A DNA stretch of 64,000 nucleotides from Paralvinella palmiformis (GCA_025642065.1 JAODUP010001204.1:180001-244000), one strand, 5' to 3'; positions 15,204-28,170 are shown, counted from the first letter of the stretch. Numbers and translations are program-made. The notes: generated from the sequence alone by a model not told the origin.

Positions 15204-16307
15204 TTAAACAGACCTATCGTGGTGCCTGCATTTGCAAAATACGTTGAACAGTTTTCTTTTTAAGAAAGGATTAGCGAATATATATATTACTGGATCAGCG
15301 ATAATTGAAAAACATAGCATGTTCCCCATAAAACGTAAAAACGTTCTCCATTTCATACTCAGGGCCAATTCCGCATCTACTACCATATCTTTGGCGATTA
15401 CGATGTTCAGCCCAATCAAAGATGGAACCCACGTGACCCAAAATACGCCCGAAATTATACTCATTATTTTAATAGCAACGTTTGGCTTCTCTTTTTCGGT
15501 GGTGTCCAGTTTCGAATGATGTCCTTGTATTCTGGCCACATTGTCGTGAGAATCGTCATTGTCTCTGGAAATCGTCGCTTTCATTCCGGACGTAGGCGAT
15601 CGGACGACTCCTGTTGGTATTAAGTCGCTAGCAATTTGCCTGCTTTTCTTCAAGGTCAGACGGTGAAGGGAGACAACAGCCAGTATGACACAGAATATAC
15701 TTGGAACAAAATATATTGCCATCTGCATCGGCCACACCCAAGGTATTTTTATCGTAGTACATATGAACACCGCCGGTGAAAAATAACTTTCGCCTAGGCC
15801 GGTAGCTACGCCAATAAAGAGGAACGCTAAGATAAAGATTATTATTTCTGTGGCTACGATTAGCTGAATGGTGATAAACCGGTGATATAAAATTGGTCGG
15901 TAAAAGAAAATAAGCCTTTCCACTGAGAGTAAGCAAATACCGTGAAGTTTGGAAAGGAAGGGCGTCATTATGAGCATTCTCTGCGCGATGCATTTTGTGT
16001 GATTTCCGGCATACGGGTTGCGGTAAGAAAACGCTATGTATATGCCTGAAAGATAATACGCCATGGCTATTATTAGATCGTATATGGCTTGGAAGAGCAA
16101 AATGACAAAATAGGGTGTGTGTAGTTCTCGGATGCTCACTATGAAGCCGATGAATAAGCCATGCACCGAATACGAAAAGAGAAAGCTTAGGACTAAGTAG
16201 GTGGTGAAAACAACATAATCAACTTTGGATACAAATAATGGTCCGGATTCAAGAACGCTCAAGCTAACCTCATCACTTGACAGGGTATTATTTGTTGCAT
16301 TGATCAT
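15204..16307 (-). CDS. Intronless rhodopsin-class GPCR, chemosensory-like (GPCR-2)
   Basis: A 367-residue seven-helix receptor predicted in the plasma membrane. Seen: N-terminal sequons NAT and NNT (residues 3-8), TM1 with YSVHG where N1.50 is expected, TM2 ending IYDLI (Asp in the D2.50 neighbourhood), Cys106 and Cys183 (loop motif YFSPAVFIC), ER at 130-131, FWVTWVP at 289-295 (keeps the FxxxWxP toggle), DPVIY at 338-342, and a C-tail with CKC that could be palmitoylated. The ATG at 16307 gives the start; an upstream in-frame TTG was disregarded. Closest visible relatives are the receptors at 86-1273 and 23501-24574: all three share xPxFVSxxD before TM1, the TPxxxIL block in TM2 and IxxxNPxxxxxxKC before TM3. 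The substrate is unknown; the chemosensory role is inferred. Confidence 0.9.
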   Translation of the reverse strand: MINATNNTLSSDEVSLSVLESGPLFVSKVDYVVFTTYLVLSFLFSYSVHGLFIGFIVSIRELHTPYFVILLFQAIYDLIIAMAYYLSGIYIAFSYRNPYAGNHTKCIAQRMLIMTPFLSKLHGICLLSVERLIFFYRPILYHRFITIQLIVATEIIIFILAFLFIGVATGLGESYFSPAVFICTTIKIPWVWPMQMAIYFVPSIFCVILAVVSLHRLTLKKSRQIASDLIPTGVVRSPTSGMKATISRDNDDSHDNVARIQGHHSKLDTTEKEKPNVAIKIMSIISGVFWVTWVPSLIGLNIVIAKDMVVDAELALSMKWRTFLRFMGNMLCFSIIADPVIYIFANPFLKRKLFNVFCKCRHHDRSV

Positions 16308-17402
16308 TGTGTACAAGATGTCATTTGTATGGTATTTATCCTCTCAGAAGATGAACGACTACGTTATGTTGATGCTGCAGTTCGTTGTTTCCGAATGATG
16401 CTAATTCTCCATTATGGTGCGATTGCTTTACAAAATGTGAAGAATGCCAAATATCGCTCGGTCGGTCAGTCGTGACTTCGTTTCACATCAAATCAGACTG
16501 GAATGGAAACATAACAGGTACACGTATTGAGGTCTGTTGCATATACTGATACATATGATATACGCTTATTTAAGTTACATTATAAAATCATTCGATTATT
16601 AATGTTATCAAATAAATCCGAACAATTATAATCGTGCAATTTTTCGAAATAATTTGCATCCATACCTTATGGCATTAAGACCTGATTAATATACCATGTT
16701 GCCAGAAATAAGAATATTAATATATATATTATGATTACATGTACGGGTAACACGTAGAATAACATGGAAGTTAATACTTCTGCATACGATGCAAATGTGG
16801 AAATGCACTAATTACATGTTGCACTTTTTATTGATTTATAATGGTTTCATCTAAGAATTTTAAAATAAAGAAAGTTCACCATGAAATTTGTAAACGAAAG
16901 AATTGATTAATTAATATGCTAAAGTAAATTGCCAAAAAGCTTAGTTAATGGAATTATTAACAATTTCTTGTGGTTTTATGAAATACGACAGAACATTATT
17001 TTGGAGCTAATCCATTTTCCCGTCACGACTATCGATGGCTAATATAATGGTAGCTGTCCTTTGTGCGGCTGTTACTTACATGATGGTATTATTGTAACTC
17101 CTCTGTGGTAACAATCATTACTAAATCGATCATTTAGCACACACATTGGAGGTCAAATTGATAACAAGACCGGAAACAGCTGCTGAAAGTCTATTTATAG
17201 GGCATTTAAAATATAATCACACTAGATATCGTACCAAATTAATAATTGTGTAAAATTCTCCGTTACAGCCTCAATCACACACATACACGCACACACATGC
17301 ACATACACACACACACATACTAACACACACGCGCGCGCGCGCGCATTTGCTAACACATAAAGACATGCAAACACACAGACATACACACTTATGCACACAC
17401 AT

Positions 17403-17458
<56 letters not shown>

Positions 17459-18740
17459 TTACCTTTGATTGAAATCGGCTGTTGATACATTAAGTCACCT
17501 ATTTAACTGATATATTTACGTTGACCCTATGATATGCAGTAAGTCCTAAAGTCGGGTTGATGAAGAATTTACAGCTACCCTCTCTATGTTTATATATCGG
17601 CATGGTAATGAACGGAAATCGTTCGCTGCACGAGCCCAAAGCGTGTTTACTCGTACCCGCTGTAGGTGTATGAAACATCTCCATTCACACTTCCTATTGG
17701 ATGCCAGCAGCATCCGCAGCCGATATCTAGTTTTCTTCATTTAGAAGCTGTTGGATAATCTTCCGTTCTATAATCTTAAGTTGACCCCTTCATCTTAATA
17801 CTGCCATCCGCAAGCCACTAAGCACATTATGGATTAAATCAGCTTATAGGGGCTATTTGAACCAGCTCTTCGTTCATTTCTCATCAACCGCAATTAATAA
17901 AAAGATAACGTTAAGCTACTTACGTGAAGAACATCCTACTTCCCGCCGTCTAGAAAATCTGACACCGGTAATAGCTATCTAGGGAATAAGTTGTATTTGA
18001 TTCCCCCAAACGTGGAGCACTAAAAATATTATTTAAAATTCGTATCTACTGATGAAAGATGGTATTACTTGGCGTATTAGTGTTCTCCCTCATTAGAAAA
18101 TGTTGCTCCTTACTGCTAAATATTTGACGTAATCGCATCACACGGATCAATTACATATTATTTTTCCTTGTTAAATTAACTATTTTTGTGTCGTCTAAAA
18201 CACCACTTACTTCCATTTCGTGGAAATAAGTTTATTTACTGTTAATGAAGAGTCATTATAATTCTGCCAGAGAAGGGCTTTATTGGCCATCTCATCAATA
18301 CACATTTACCGAGAAATAGCATGTATTGTTCTTCATGTTGTGAAATAAATATATGTTTATTGTTACCACGTTAATGGGTATTTTAGTGGAAAGGTAATAG
18401 GCTCTTTAAAAGTTTAATATGACTTCAAATACTAGGCTTAAATAAAATATTTCGCTTCGTACTTACCTTTCACCTTCCGATAAAGGGCCTTTGAGTAATC
18501 ACTGATTCTGTCATATTAAGAGTGAGCCTTCAAAACAATCCTATTTAACATAACTTTCATATTTTGATATAAAAATCCTTACCAAAACTCGAATATTAAC
18601 ACACCATAACTTACTTTAAAAAACACAACAACAATAACAAAACAAATCATTATTTAAGTTTTAGTGAAGAAAATATTATACTATTATCTTAAGTAATGGA
18701 TAATACATAAATAATAATAAAATTGACACAGTATAATATC

Positions 18741-18779
<39 letters not shown>

Positions 18780-18794
18780 TGCAGAAATTAAAAA

Positions 18795-18849
<55 letters not shown>

Positions 18850-18950
18850 AAAGGAATTCTTATCTTGTGATATCAGCGCCTATATGATTGTAAATTTGAA
18901 TATGTTGAATTAGGAAAAACACATTTCATTATATTCAGACCACAAAACAT
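16308..18950. other. Intergenic upstream of GPCR-2
   Basis: Presumed promoter side of the minus-strand receptor, but no core promoter element is convincing. It holds mixed CA/CG purine-pyrimidine sequence (about 17276-17420, including GCGCGCGCGC near 17333), (TA)n 17419-17455, (AAT)n 18741-18778 and (TA)n 18799-18847. No gene seen. Confidence 0.75.
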
Positions 18951-18954
18951 CGGT

Positions 18955-19330
18955 TGGAAAATTCAGCTCCGGGTAGGTGAGAAAACTGTCTTCGTATGAC
19001 AGTCAGTGAAACCCTAGGTGTATACTTTAATACCGCTCTGACCATGGTGGGCAAATTCAAAATATTGTTATTTCGCAAGGAATGCTTGCAAAATTCGGGC
19101 ATATGCCATGATAACGCCATGACTGGATTACGGCAATATTATCTTCTTTGGCCTGGCAAGCACATTGATCACAAGCCTACACAGAGTACAGACTTCAGCT
19201 GCCCGGATGGTTACCCGTACTCATAATGGAGACCATATAACACCGACCATGAATAAACTGCATTGACTTACAGTCATAATATACAGGACGCAATACAAGA
19301 GCCTAATGTATCACATAAGGCCTAACATGG
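18955..19330 (+). mobile_element. CR1/L2-group LINE fragment (RT C-terminus)
   Basis: Broken-frame sequence that can be read as LGVYFNTALTM, LDYGNIIFFGLAST, SLHRVQTSAARMVT and HNGDHITP, the usual order at the end of CR1/L2-group RTs (LGVxFD, SRLDYxNxLxxGL, RLQxVQNxAAR). Several frame changes and a stop make it dead. It is closer to the fragment at 20985-21312 than to the 7.8-kb element. It may extend to about 19.5 kb. Confidence 0.75.
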
Positions 19331-19915
19331 GACTGGCCGTCATTACTTGGAGGAACATGTTGTTGCGTATCAGCCAACAAGGTTTATGAGAACTCTTAAA
19401 CGTATCAACAATAGGTGTTTCATAAAGCTCTGGAACTATATTCCACTAGCCAGCAGGAAGAGACACTTGATACCTTCTAACAGAAGGTAAAACCTATGTT
19501 TTTTTTTTATTTCGGCTTATCTGATCTGAAGACGTCATGTATATAGGTGCACATGTTTTAATAAATGCGTTTATGAAAATATGTAAGTCTGTTACATTTC
19601 TGTCATCTATCTTGTTAAGGGGCCTTAGAATAATCAGCTTACAGGTTAGATAGGGCGCTATGCAACATTTGCATATTATTATTATATCTTGGCAAACGTC
19701 CTACCGGCAAGACTATTGCACAGCTATAAATATGAGTACGTAATTGAATCCTCAGTGATTTAGAATGTGTAATTGTATTTATTAAATTTGTTATTTACTC
19801 AATCACAGGTTTTCATTCATTACTGAAAGCTTTCCAGTATTATATGCGCACTAACAGATCATTCTTCAAACGATAACTCCGAGATAAATTGCCTGCTTCA
19901 GTGTAATGATTCGTT

Positions 19916-19993
<78 letters not shown>

Positions 19994-20984
19994 CCGTAAG
20001 CTTTGAAATAACCACGGGGAAATGCAGAAGTGCTGAGATTAAAAATATATATCATGATTTTAACATCATGTATGTTGTAATAGTAATATGTTTTTGAATG
20101 TGTGTTTGACTCATGACTCATGTTTGACTCATAAATACGAACACAGCATCTCATCTCGAGCAGTGGCAATTGGCAAAGCTCGCGTGGTTGGTGTGTTTTA
20201 TATAACATTAGTTGCATATAAACCTTACCTCAGTATTATGTGGGAATAGTTATGTCTTATCTGTATCATAACACCCAAGGTTAGCTTTAGTCTGTTTGAC
20301 ATTAATAACACCAAAATCCTATATTATAATTATATAATTTGCATAGTAGTCATTATATTTGGTTCAAAGATGTAAATATATAGTTTTTAAGTGCCGAGGC
20401 AATGCCGCCATAACGGTCTCCTTTAGCACAGATGTAAATTTACTAATAGTAACGGGTAAGTCATAGAATATATTGGATTTGGACGATTCTAAATTATTTG
20501 ACGCTCCAGCAAATATCACAAGACATATAATATTGTAATCTAGAAGTTCAGTTTTCTGTAATTGGATAATAGATATTTCCAGTTCCGCGCTTTCCAAAAA
20601 AGCATTAAACCTACACTTTTTCCTCCAAAGGGAACAGAATTTTTGGTTTTAACCACATTTAAATTCTCAAACAATACCCATAGCAAATAGTACCCGGTAA
20701 AAAAAAAAAACATGTCGCATCTCTACAGTGGCAGGTCACAACCCGCTATTGGTGAAAAATCTTTTTTGCCATATAATTCTATTGGTAATAGGGGGGGGGG
20801 GGGGGGTCATTATATTGTCTATGACAATCAAAAACTTAATCGCAAATAACTAAAGGAAACATTTGGCCAGGACAGAGCACTAAAAAATTTAACCTTTTTT
20901 AAAGAGTTTTTCTTTTTCACTCCCGGAAAAACCACATTTAAAGACATATCAGCTAAAAATAGGCAAAAGTGAGCTGCTTATGTT
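19331..20984. other. Intergenic, no gene seen
   Basis: (TA)n at 19918-19992 and a run of 16 G at 20791-20806. No coding or RNA feature recognised. Confidence 0.7.
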
Positions 20985-21312
20985 ATATGTTCTCTTTTAT
21001 GAGTGCGGGTACTAACCTGGCAGAAGAATTCTGTACTTTCTGTAGCCGTGTCATAAGTGTGCTTGGAAGACCATACAGGAGAGCGTTGCCGTAATCTAGC
21101 CGAGAGGTTATCAGGGCGTGTGCCAGTGTTTTGCAAGCACCCAATGTGATGTACCGCCTGATATGACCAATATTCCAAATTGGGTAATAACAGGTTTGGG
21201 ATATTGCATTTACTTGCTTCTCCATGGTCAGGGATGTATCAAATATACCCCTAAATTCTTCACTAACATTTATTAACATAGCAGTTACAGAATTGCATGA
21301 CGGTGACAACAA
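20985..21312 (-). mobile_element. CR1/L2-group LINE fragment (RT C-terminus)
   Basis: A 109-codon open stretch on the minus strand with FRGIFDTSLTMEKQVNAIS, ALITSRLDYGNALLYGLPST and RLQKVQNSSARLV. These are the thumb-region motifs of CR1/L2-group RTs. No catalytic box is present: it is a truncated relic from a lineage distinct from the 7.8-kb LINE. Confidence 0.88.
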
Positions 21313-23500
21313 CTAAACCCCATCTGCTTATCACAAATCACCAACTAATATATTACCATTCTTGTAGTAAATTCACAAATACAGAATAATATTGCTGACA
21401 CCCCTTCACCCGTGTTTACTCCCTTTATGATAATAAACATCTGACTGTTAACCCCATTCCAGATAACTTTCAATTTCTGGCTTAGGGGCATCAAGGGTGA
21501 TCAGAAACACAGCTGAATTATGTTATTGTAGAATTATATAGCCTCCTGAATGATAAATCTGATGATTGAAAAGTATGCGGGTTTTATAATAATAATAATA
21601 ATAATAAATATAATGCCTTAATGAGAAGATTACCACGAACAATGGCTCCATAATCTTTACTATCACTTCGGTATTTCTTTGCGCTTTTTGAGATCTGAAT
21701 TAAAGTAAGTAAAAGGATATTATTCGGTGCTAAGTCACGTCTCATAACAGCAGAACATAAAAGCGATGAAGGAGTATACAATGTCGCACATCCATTTATT
21801 AACATATTGAACATTAAATTGGTAATTTGCAATTGACTTGATCACATCAATAACCCTACATCATGAGACGAACAATATTTTATTTTAAATAGCTACTATT
21901 AATCCAATCTGTGAAATTAATCAATACTACTGGCATGTTATTTAAGTTATATGAGAGAATGCTCAACAGATATGTATGTTTAACATCGAAAACGATTACT
22001 AATGGTTAACATCAAACGTATTTCCCGTATTGCGTGTCAATTCTTTCCTTAAATCTAGAATATTTTGCGATTGAAGTGATATTGCCATTTATTCCGGAAT
22101 AGTATTAGTTTGGTCAGTTTGAGTCTTTTAACATTAAGTTTATACTTGGCACGAGTTATGTTTCTACAGGCAGTTCTTAGCCCACGTTTATGTCTACCAC
22201 TGTGTGGCTCCATATACAATGAAAAATAAAATAGCTGCTGCAACTTCTGTCATTACAATATAATACATGCATTGGCAAGCTTAATTATTACAATATAATA
22301 CCTGCATTGACAAAATAAAATTTGTTAACAAATCAAGAGGTACATTTTGGTCCAATATCAGCTTCATTTGTTATGTATTATAGACGCCTATCGTAAGATG
22401 GCACCTAGGTACCTTAATGGTTCTTTGTATCAGATTCGTATAAAAATGAAGCCCAAGAAGATCAGTATCAGACAAATTGTGCCAATCAAGTGTAAAGCGA
22501 CATCCCAAACTATTTTCACGGCGATTCTCCGAAATAATGGAATGATGAAGTATTGACTCAGAGTTGTGTTATTATTATGGGTGTGTTCAACATTTAACAT
22601 CTGTCGCGTCTGACAATAAACATAAACTCAACAATTCGCTTGCAACATACTCATTAAGAGAGCAACCGAAAGCAAAGTAAAAGTACAATTCAGATCTGCA
22701 TTTAAATATTTAAATTACTTAGATAATATTACCGTATTTAGTAATAGTAGATTTACGGTCATTTAGATTATTGTAATACAATGCACGATTTTCATGATTA
22801 TATGTGATATTACGTGGTATGTACACGTTAAATAAACAAGAAAATGTATTACCATCCATTACAAATATGACACCACAACACCTATTGTTTATTTTCAGAT
22901 GAATGAACGTACCATTGAATCGACTTCTCAGAACTATAGTCCAACTATCATAAGTTCTACCACTTAATAATTAATTTCGTTTATACCAGAGACCCCATAG
23001 ACCTGGTCATTTCAATAAATCCCTCCAGGGATTTAATCTCATTTTTGAATTACCAATGTTCTTGAATTAAACGTACATCATGCTGAGTCATAGTATTTCG
23101 CATTTATTTTGTTTTGAATATGACCCCTACTTTTATGTTAGCATAGTTAAAAACGGTAACTCGGTTACACATTCATGTCCGATTGTTTAATAATTATTCG
23201 GATACCTTTAAATTTATAATCGTATTATCCTGCATTGCTTTTATTTGTATTTCTACATCGGTCCCGTTATTAAATATGTTCAATAATGCGACAATTTCAA
23301 TTGTGATATAATACCGGATTCTATCTTAATTAAAAATAATTTATGCACTCCTCTGGAACTTGTGTCTTCACTAAGTCAATCGAATCTTTAAAGTGTTCAC
23401 ACAATTCAGCCTGAGGCCGTATTAAGTAATAATAATGTAGTACATTCCGAAGTTGGCCTTAGTGCGTGTGCGCGCGCGCACGCGCGTGTGTGCATTTATA
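21313..23500. other. Intergenic, no gene seen
   Basis: A short (ATA)n run near 21588-21607 and a possible LINE C-terminal remnant around 22370-22430 (TYK-ALHG-like reading DAYRKMAPRYL) that is too weak to call. Alternating CG/TG sequence lies at about 23464-23492, just past the GPCR-3 stop codon. Confidence 0.65.
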
Positions 23501-24574
23501 TTATTTTAACCGAAAAAGTGTCTTAAGCAAGCCCACAAATTTTCCATCCAGTTGTGGATTCACTAAAAGGTATATTATTGGATCAATGACAGAAGATAAA
23601 CTAAGCACGAAAGTAAGAAACCGTAACGTGGTTCGATATTTTACAACGGTTCCTAGCTCTGCTGATAAAATAATATTATTTTTCGAAAATAAATATGTGC
23701 CAACCGTGGTGGGAACGTACGTAAACCAAAATACCCCTGATATGCCGCCGAGTATTTTCATTGCAACCTTCATGTTGGGAATAACTAATTCTTTATTTGC
23801 TGTCCTTCTGTTGTCCCTAGAAGGGTGTTCTCCATTTCTAGAAGACTCAGCGGCTGATTCAGGTGCAACGTTTGATTGTCTTCCGATGGAGAACGCTTGG
23901 CTTTCAATGGATCTCTTCTGTTTCACAATTAGGCGATGGAGGGAAATCATTGCCGCCGACACAAGCGTTATACTGGGCAGATAGCACATCACCATCAGAG
24001 CGAGAAACACCCAGTGTGTCCTAAATTTCGAGCAATACAACATCGCGGGAGAAAAGTAAATTTCCCCCATGGCGCTAGTACTCCCATCAAAAATTAAGGA
24101 AAATGTGAGTAAAGACAGTTCCAATGCCGTAATTCGGCGAGTAGTAATTATTCGCTTGTACCAGAACGGCCGGTAAAAATATAGCATCCGTTCCAGTGAT
24201 AGCACGCTTGTGCTGAAACCCTTCGCAATGAAAGTCGAAATTGAAAACAATCGATGAACAAAGCATTTGATTCGGCTATTCACGAACGGATTGCTGTTTG
24301 TAAAGGACATATATAAGACGCTCGTGTGGACCGTGGTTCCTACCACAATTTCGAAGCAGGCATGAAACATAAGAATGGCGAAATAGGGCGTGTGGAGCTG
24401 GCGATTGCTGGCCACCAGCCCGATGAAAGTCCAATTCATTACCAGTGTGAGCAACAAGGACACCAGTGAGAAAATAGTCATAGCAACATGGTCCGCTGTA
24501 CTGACAAATATTGGCGCGGTTTGGAGTAGTTCCATCGGAAATTCGGCAATTGAAGAACTGGAATTATTTGCCAT
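23501..24574 (-). CDS. Intronless rhodopsin-class GPCR, chemosensory-like (GPCR-3)
   Basis: A 357-residue seven-helix receptor predicted in the plasma membrane. Seen: N-terminal sequon NNSSSS, TM1 with VMNWTF, TM2 with HACFEIV (Glu near the D2.50 site), Cys104 and Cys181 (loop motif YFSPAMLYC), ER at 128-129, FWFTYVP at 282-288 (Trp6.48 replaced by Tyr), and DPIIY at 331-335. The third intracellular loop (about 218-268) is Ser/Asn/Arg-rich. It starts at a clear ATG and ends with a short basic tail. Same family and same strand as the receptor at 15.2 kb. A 234-base open frame on the other strand (24390-24623) is its shadow. Function beyond GPCR is inferred. Confidence 0.92.
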   Translation of the reverse strand: MANNSSSSIAEFPMELLQTAPIFVSTADHVAMTIFSLVSLLLTLVMNWTFIGLVASNRQLHTPYFAILMFHACFEIVVGTTVHTSVLYMSFTNSNPFVNSRIKCFVHRLFSISTFIAKGFSTSVLSLERMLYFYRPFWYKRIITTRRITALELSLLTFSLIFDGSTSAMGEIYFSPAMLYCSKFRTHWVFLALMVMCYLPSITLVSAAMISLHRLIVKQKRSIESQAFSIGRQSNVAPESAAESSRNGEHPSRDNRRTANKELVIPNMKVAMKILGGISGVFWFTYVPTTVGTYLFSKNNIILSAELGTVVKYRTTLRFLTFVLSLSSVIDPIIYLLVNPQLDGKFVGLLKTLFRLK

Positions 24575-24739
24575 TATCGCCAGAGAGTTGCGTCGAAATC
24601 GTTTATGGTTTGTTATTGCTTAGGCTATGCGGAACACTCTGTTTAGATTCTGAACCGGAGAAGCCTCTGGAGAACCTGAAACCAGCCGAAAGAGCTGAAA
24701 TTATTAGTAGACAAAGGGAAACATTTTATGCAATATCAT

Positions 24740-24742
<3 letters not shown>

Positions 24743-24804
<62 letters not shown>
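24743..24804. repeat. (TA)n microsatellite
   Basis: Pure TA array upstream of GPCR-3, ending exactly where a partial copy of the inverted-repeat arm begins (24803). Confidence 0.97.
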
Positions 24805-24808
<4 letters not shown>

Positions 24809-24862
24809 TATTGATAACGGAATCATAACACTGACTTTAATTAATTGCATTATGTGCTACAT
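24803..24862 (+). repeat. Partial third copy of the 25.2/26.1-kb inverted-repeat arm
   Basis: Matches 25318-25378 closely, sharing ACGGAATCATAAC and CTTTAATTAATTGC. It begins directly at the end of a (TA)n array. Confidence 0.8.
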
Positions 24863-25193
24863 TGGTCTCGATATCGTAGTTTTAAGAATATTGGGAGTTA
24901 GTGCTAAGTATGAGAATTATTCATAAATAATAATTCTATAAGTAAATATGCATGTTCCTAAGAATTACTAGAATGTGTTGATAATTAGCTATAGCTAATA
25001 TGTTAATATTTTAAAAACAACTTACCTTTATCAAAAGTATTCAGTTGGTGAAACAATAAGCACGGTTGTCACAATTTGTTCGATGGTATATAGCAGCAAG
25101 AATCTGGATGCAAGAATCTATTTTATAAGAAAGGTTTAAAGAAATCAAATTTGTTGATGAGTTTCATATCGGTATAATAGTTTGAACTAATTC

Positions 25194-26261
25194 ATTATTA
25201 GCGTCACTAAAATAAAATTCATTCGATGTATGAACACACGCCGAAAACGTATAACATGTAATTAAACAGTTTTTCACTAAAATAAGACATACTACAAACA
25301 ATACGGAATTTTTCATAATCGATTATTGATTACGGAATCATAACAGTTACTTTAATTAATTGCTCTCAGTGTTACAAAGTAGAATCAAGTTACTGTACAA
25401 TCTCCTTCATCGTGGGGCTTCGGTTTTGGCTTAATCTTCTTGTTATGTTGCTTTCTCTTTTCTGCTTTTTACTTAAACTCTTTAAATCTGGACATAACTT
25501 TTATGAAGGTGTATCAGGATTGAAAAGCAAACTTAACTACTTTGACTCACCTGGAAATTGATTAACCTCTTGCAGTATACCATCGTCACTTAAAGCGGTT
25601 AGTTTAATCAGAATATTGCAATCAAAGTGTACCAAAACTCATTGAAATTGACAACATATTTGTTATACCAGTATTATAGTCATATAAGGTTACGCATATC
25701 ATATCAAAATTGTCTTAGCTATTAGATTAGAGAAGAGGTGTCATTCCTTTCCAGATTAATTCTATTTCAGCAGAATTTCTTAATTCTAATTTAGACATAT
25801 AGTATTTGGAGGTTTTAGCTTCGCAAAAAGATTATTACCAGGTTTAGAAACCACGGATCCAAATAAAAAATATATAATTCGTATACAAATGTACTTATGA
25901 TATATACAATTCGCAATGTAAATGTCTCTTTATAGTACTTATGTACTAACTTAATAATGACCACTCCAATAGAAAAAATTGAAAGTGCCTTTGAGTTATA
26001 ATTAAAATGCAAGAGTAAAATAAACCGAAACCCCTAAATGAAGGAGATTGTGCAGTAACTTGAATTTACTTGGTTAGCTGTTATAAAATAGCACTGTGTG
26101 TAATTAATTAAAGTCACAGTTATGATTCCGTAATCCAAACTGGATGATGAGTAACGCCATTGATTTTGTTGTATGTATTATCTTAGTTGAAGACTAGTTA
26201 ATTGCATGTCATACGTTTTGGGCGAACATCTATTGAAATTTAAATTAGTGCCGCTAATAAG
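25194..26261. mobile_element. Inverted-repeat (foldback/MITE-like) element
   Basis: The left arm 25194-25434 and the reverse complement of 26022-26261 are homologous along their whole length of about 240 bp, diverged but continuous. Shared blocks include ATTAGCG-CACTAA, AAAACGTAT-ACATG-AATTAA, ACGGAATCATAAC, CTTTAATTAATT and ACAATCTCCTTCAT. The spacer of about 590 bp has no coding motif. Such long arms around a non-coding core fit a non-autonomous foldback DNA element, but no target-site duplication was identified. Confidence 0.7.
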
Positions 26262-26453
26262 ATGATGATTGATGATTGGTGTTTTACGGACACTTTTGTG
26301 CACCTGGTAGGCTAGATTGGCCGAGCGACTTCTAAAGGTATTAAATCGAAGTCAAATATGAAATACCCATCAGATATCACTACGCCGAGATTCGAATTCA
26401 GATGGTAGTGCTTTGTGATCTAACGCGCTACCTGTTAGACCACGGAGACGCCC
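26262..26453 (-). mobile_element. tRNA-derived SINE (family S), copy 2
   Basis: Head at the right end, read on the minus strand: GGCGTCTCCGTGGTCTAA, then box B with GAATTCGAATCTCGG-type wording. The tail of ATGATG/ATC units abuts the right arm of the inverted-repeat element. Confidence 0.85.
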
Positions 26454-26603
26454 CAACGGCAGTACCGCTAATATTCAATTAATACAAATATTATAATAAT
26501 GTGAAAATGTTCTCACTATTTAATTTTTTCTTTCTTTAAATTCATCAATAAATTATTATTATTACTACAAACGTCGTATGAAATAATTCAATTATTTATA
26601 AAT

Positions 26604-26662
<59 letters not shown>

Positions 26663-26808
26663 TGTATATATATATTCTATCATACACATATCTAACTACT
26701 GTTCAAATAATATACTGTCAAATGTTACTTTTCATCATCACAGATGCTAAATGATTTTACATGAAATACTAGCCAATAGTATTAGTAGTAATTGTAATAG
26801 TAGTAGTG

Positions 26809-26840
<32 letters not shown>

Positions 26841-26979
26841 TTTATTTGTTGTATGCCGGCATATACAATTTGTATCATTACATATGTTAAATTATTTTAC
26901 ATCAAATCCAAACCATCAGGAAATAGACATTTAGCAATTGTTGTTGTTTATTTCGCTATTATTGTTGTTATTGTTATGG

Positions 26980-27010
<31 letters not shown>

Positions 27011-27987
27011 GGTATCCATTGTTGTTGTATTATAGGTTTGTTATATGACGCATCGAATTAATAACGAATAATTAAAAAAAACTCAGTGCAATGTATTAAA
27101 GCTAAATCATAAGACTGGTGTTTTAGAAAAACAATGATGATTGACACTACTTACATTTAAAATATTCACAAAGACAGTACAACATCCGTAAAAAGTGTTA
27201 ATCTGTGCTTACCTTTTATACGGCCTGGCTCTGACGATTCCTCCCGAAAGTGAAATTATCAGAACTGATTGCCAGCTTCCTGAAGAAAACTTGAAATGCC
27301 CTTAATTGATAGGACTCGTCAATATATATATACGTACCTTATCCCACTGCGAAGACACGGGCGAATATTTAGTAAGGCAAGTAATGATTCGTATTTAATG
27401 AGGTTAATCAATATACCGATACAATCTGGATGTGCATCGGTACAAAGAAGCATGTTCGGTGATTAAAGCACCGATATTGACCCGAAAGTTACAGCCAGTA
27501 GTAGGTTAGTATAGGATCGCACTGGATTACACGCCGTACACGGAAACATCTTCTGGCAATATCTTTGTACTCTGGGTGTGGCCCTACCTCTCTATCTTAA
27601 ACTACTATCGACCTATTTATTGCATTTAGTCCCATAAATATAACTCCGGAGATGCGGTCCAGTTAACTAGGTCATCGGGGATGCTTTCAATCACAAATAG
27701 ATTTAGTTACCGTCCATTATCTTTCGCTGAAGCCAGTCTTAGTTATATCAAGGTTAATTGGCCATAACTGTAGTAATTCGGTTATTGCATAAAAACCAAT
27801 TAGTAATTACAGCAAGTGTACGCCTTTCCACTGTAAATACACCATTAGTGACGCATATACAGACATATTAACATAGCACGCTATCCCACTAGTATAGTTT
27901 AATCTGATTTTGTTTTGTTTGTTTACCATTTCAATTGACTTTTCTACTAGGGCACACTACGGCTGGCTAGAATAGAAGCGCATAAAC
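26454..27987. other. Intergenic, microsatellite-bearing
   Basis: (TA)n at 26606-26655, (TTA)n about 26813-26840 and (GTT)n about 26978-27010. No gene seen. Confidence 0.75.
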
Positions 27988-28170
27988 GTAACAAATTAGC
28001 AACTAATTTCGTGCTGTTATCTGTTTAGTGGTCTATATAACATCCAAACAGCGAGCAAATTACATACCCGTAGAATGAACGTAACAAATTAGCAACTAAT
28101 TTCGTGCTGTTATCTGTTTGGTAGTCTATATCACGTCCAAAGAGCAAATTACATATCCGTAGAATGAACG
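27988..28170. repeat. Two-copy direct tandem repeat, period about 93
   Basis: Copy 1 27988-28080 and copy 2 28081-28170 are nearly identical. Copy 2 has a short deletion around the CCAAA-GAGCAAATT stretch. The pair ends at a long (TA)n array. Confidence 0.92.

Noticed and set aside
22347..22556. Possible LINE C-terminal relic (DAYRKMAPRYLNGSLY)
   Set aside because: Resembles the TYK-LHG-APxYL motif of LINE C-termini, but too short and diverged to call.
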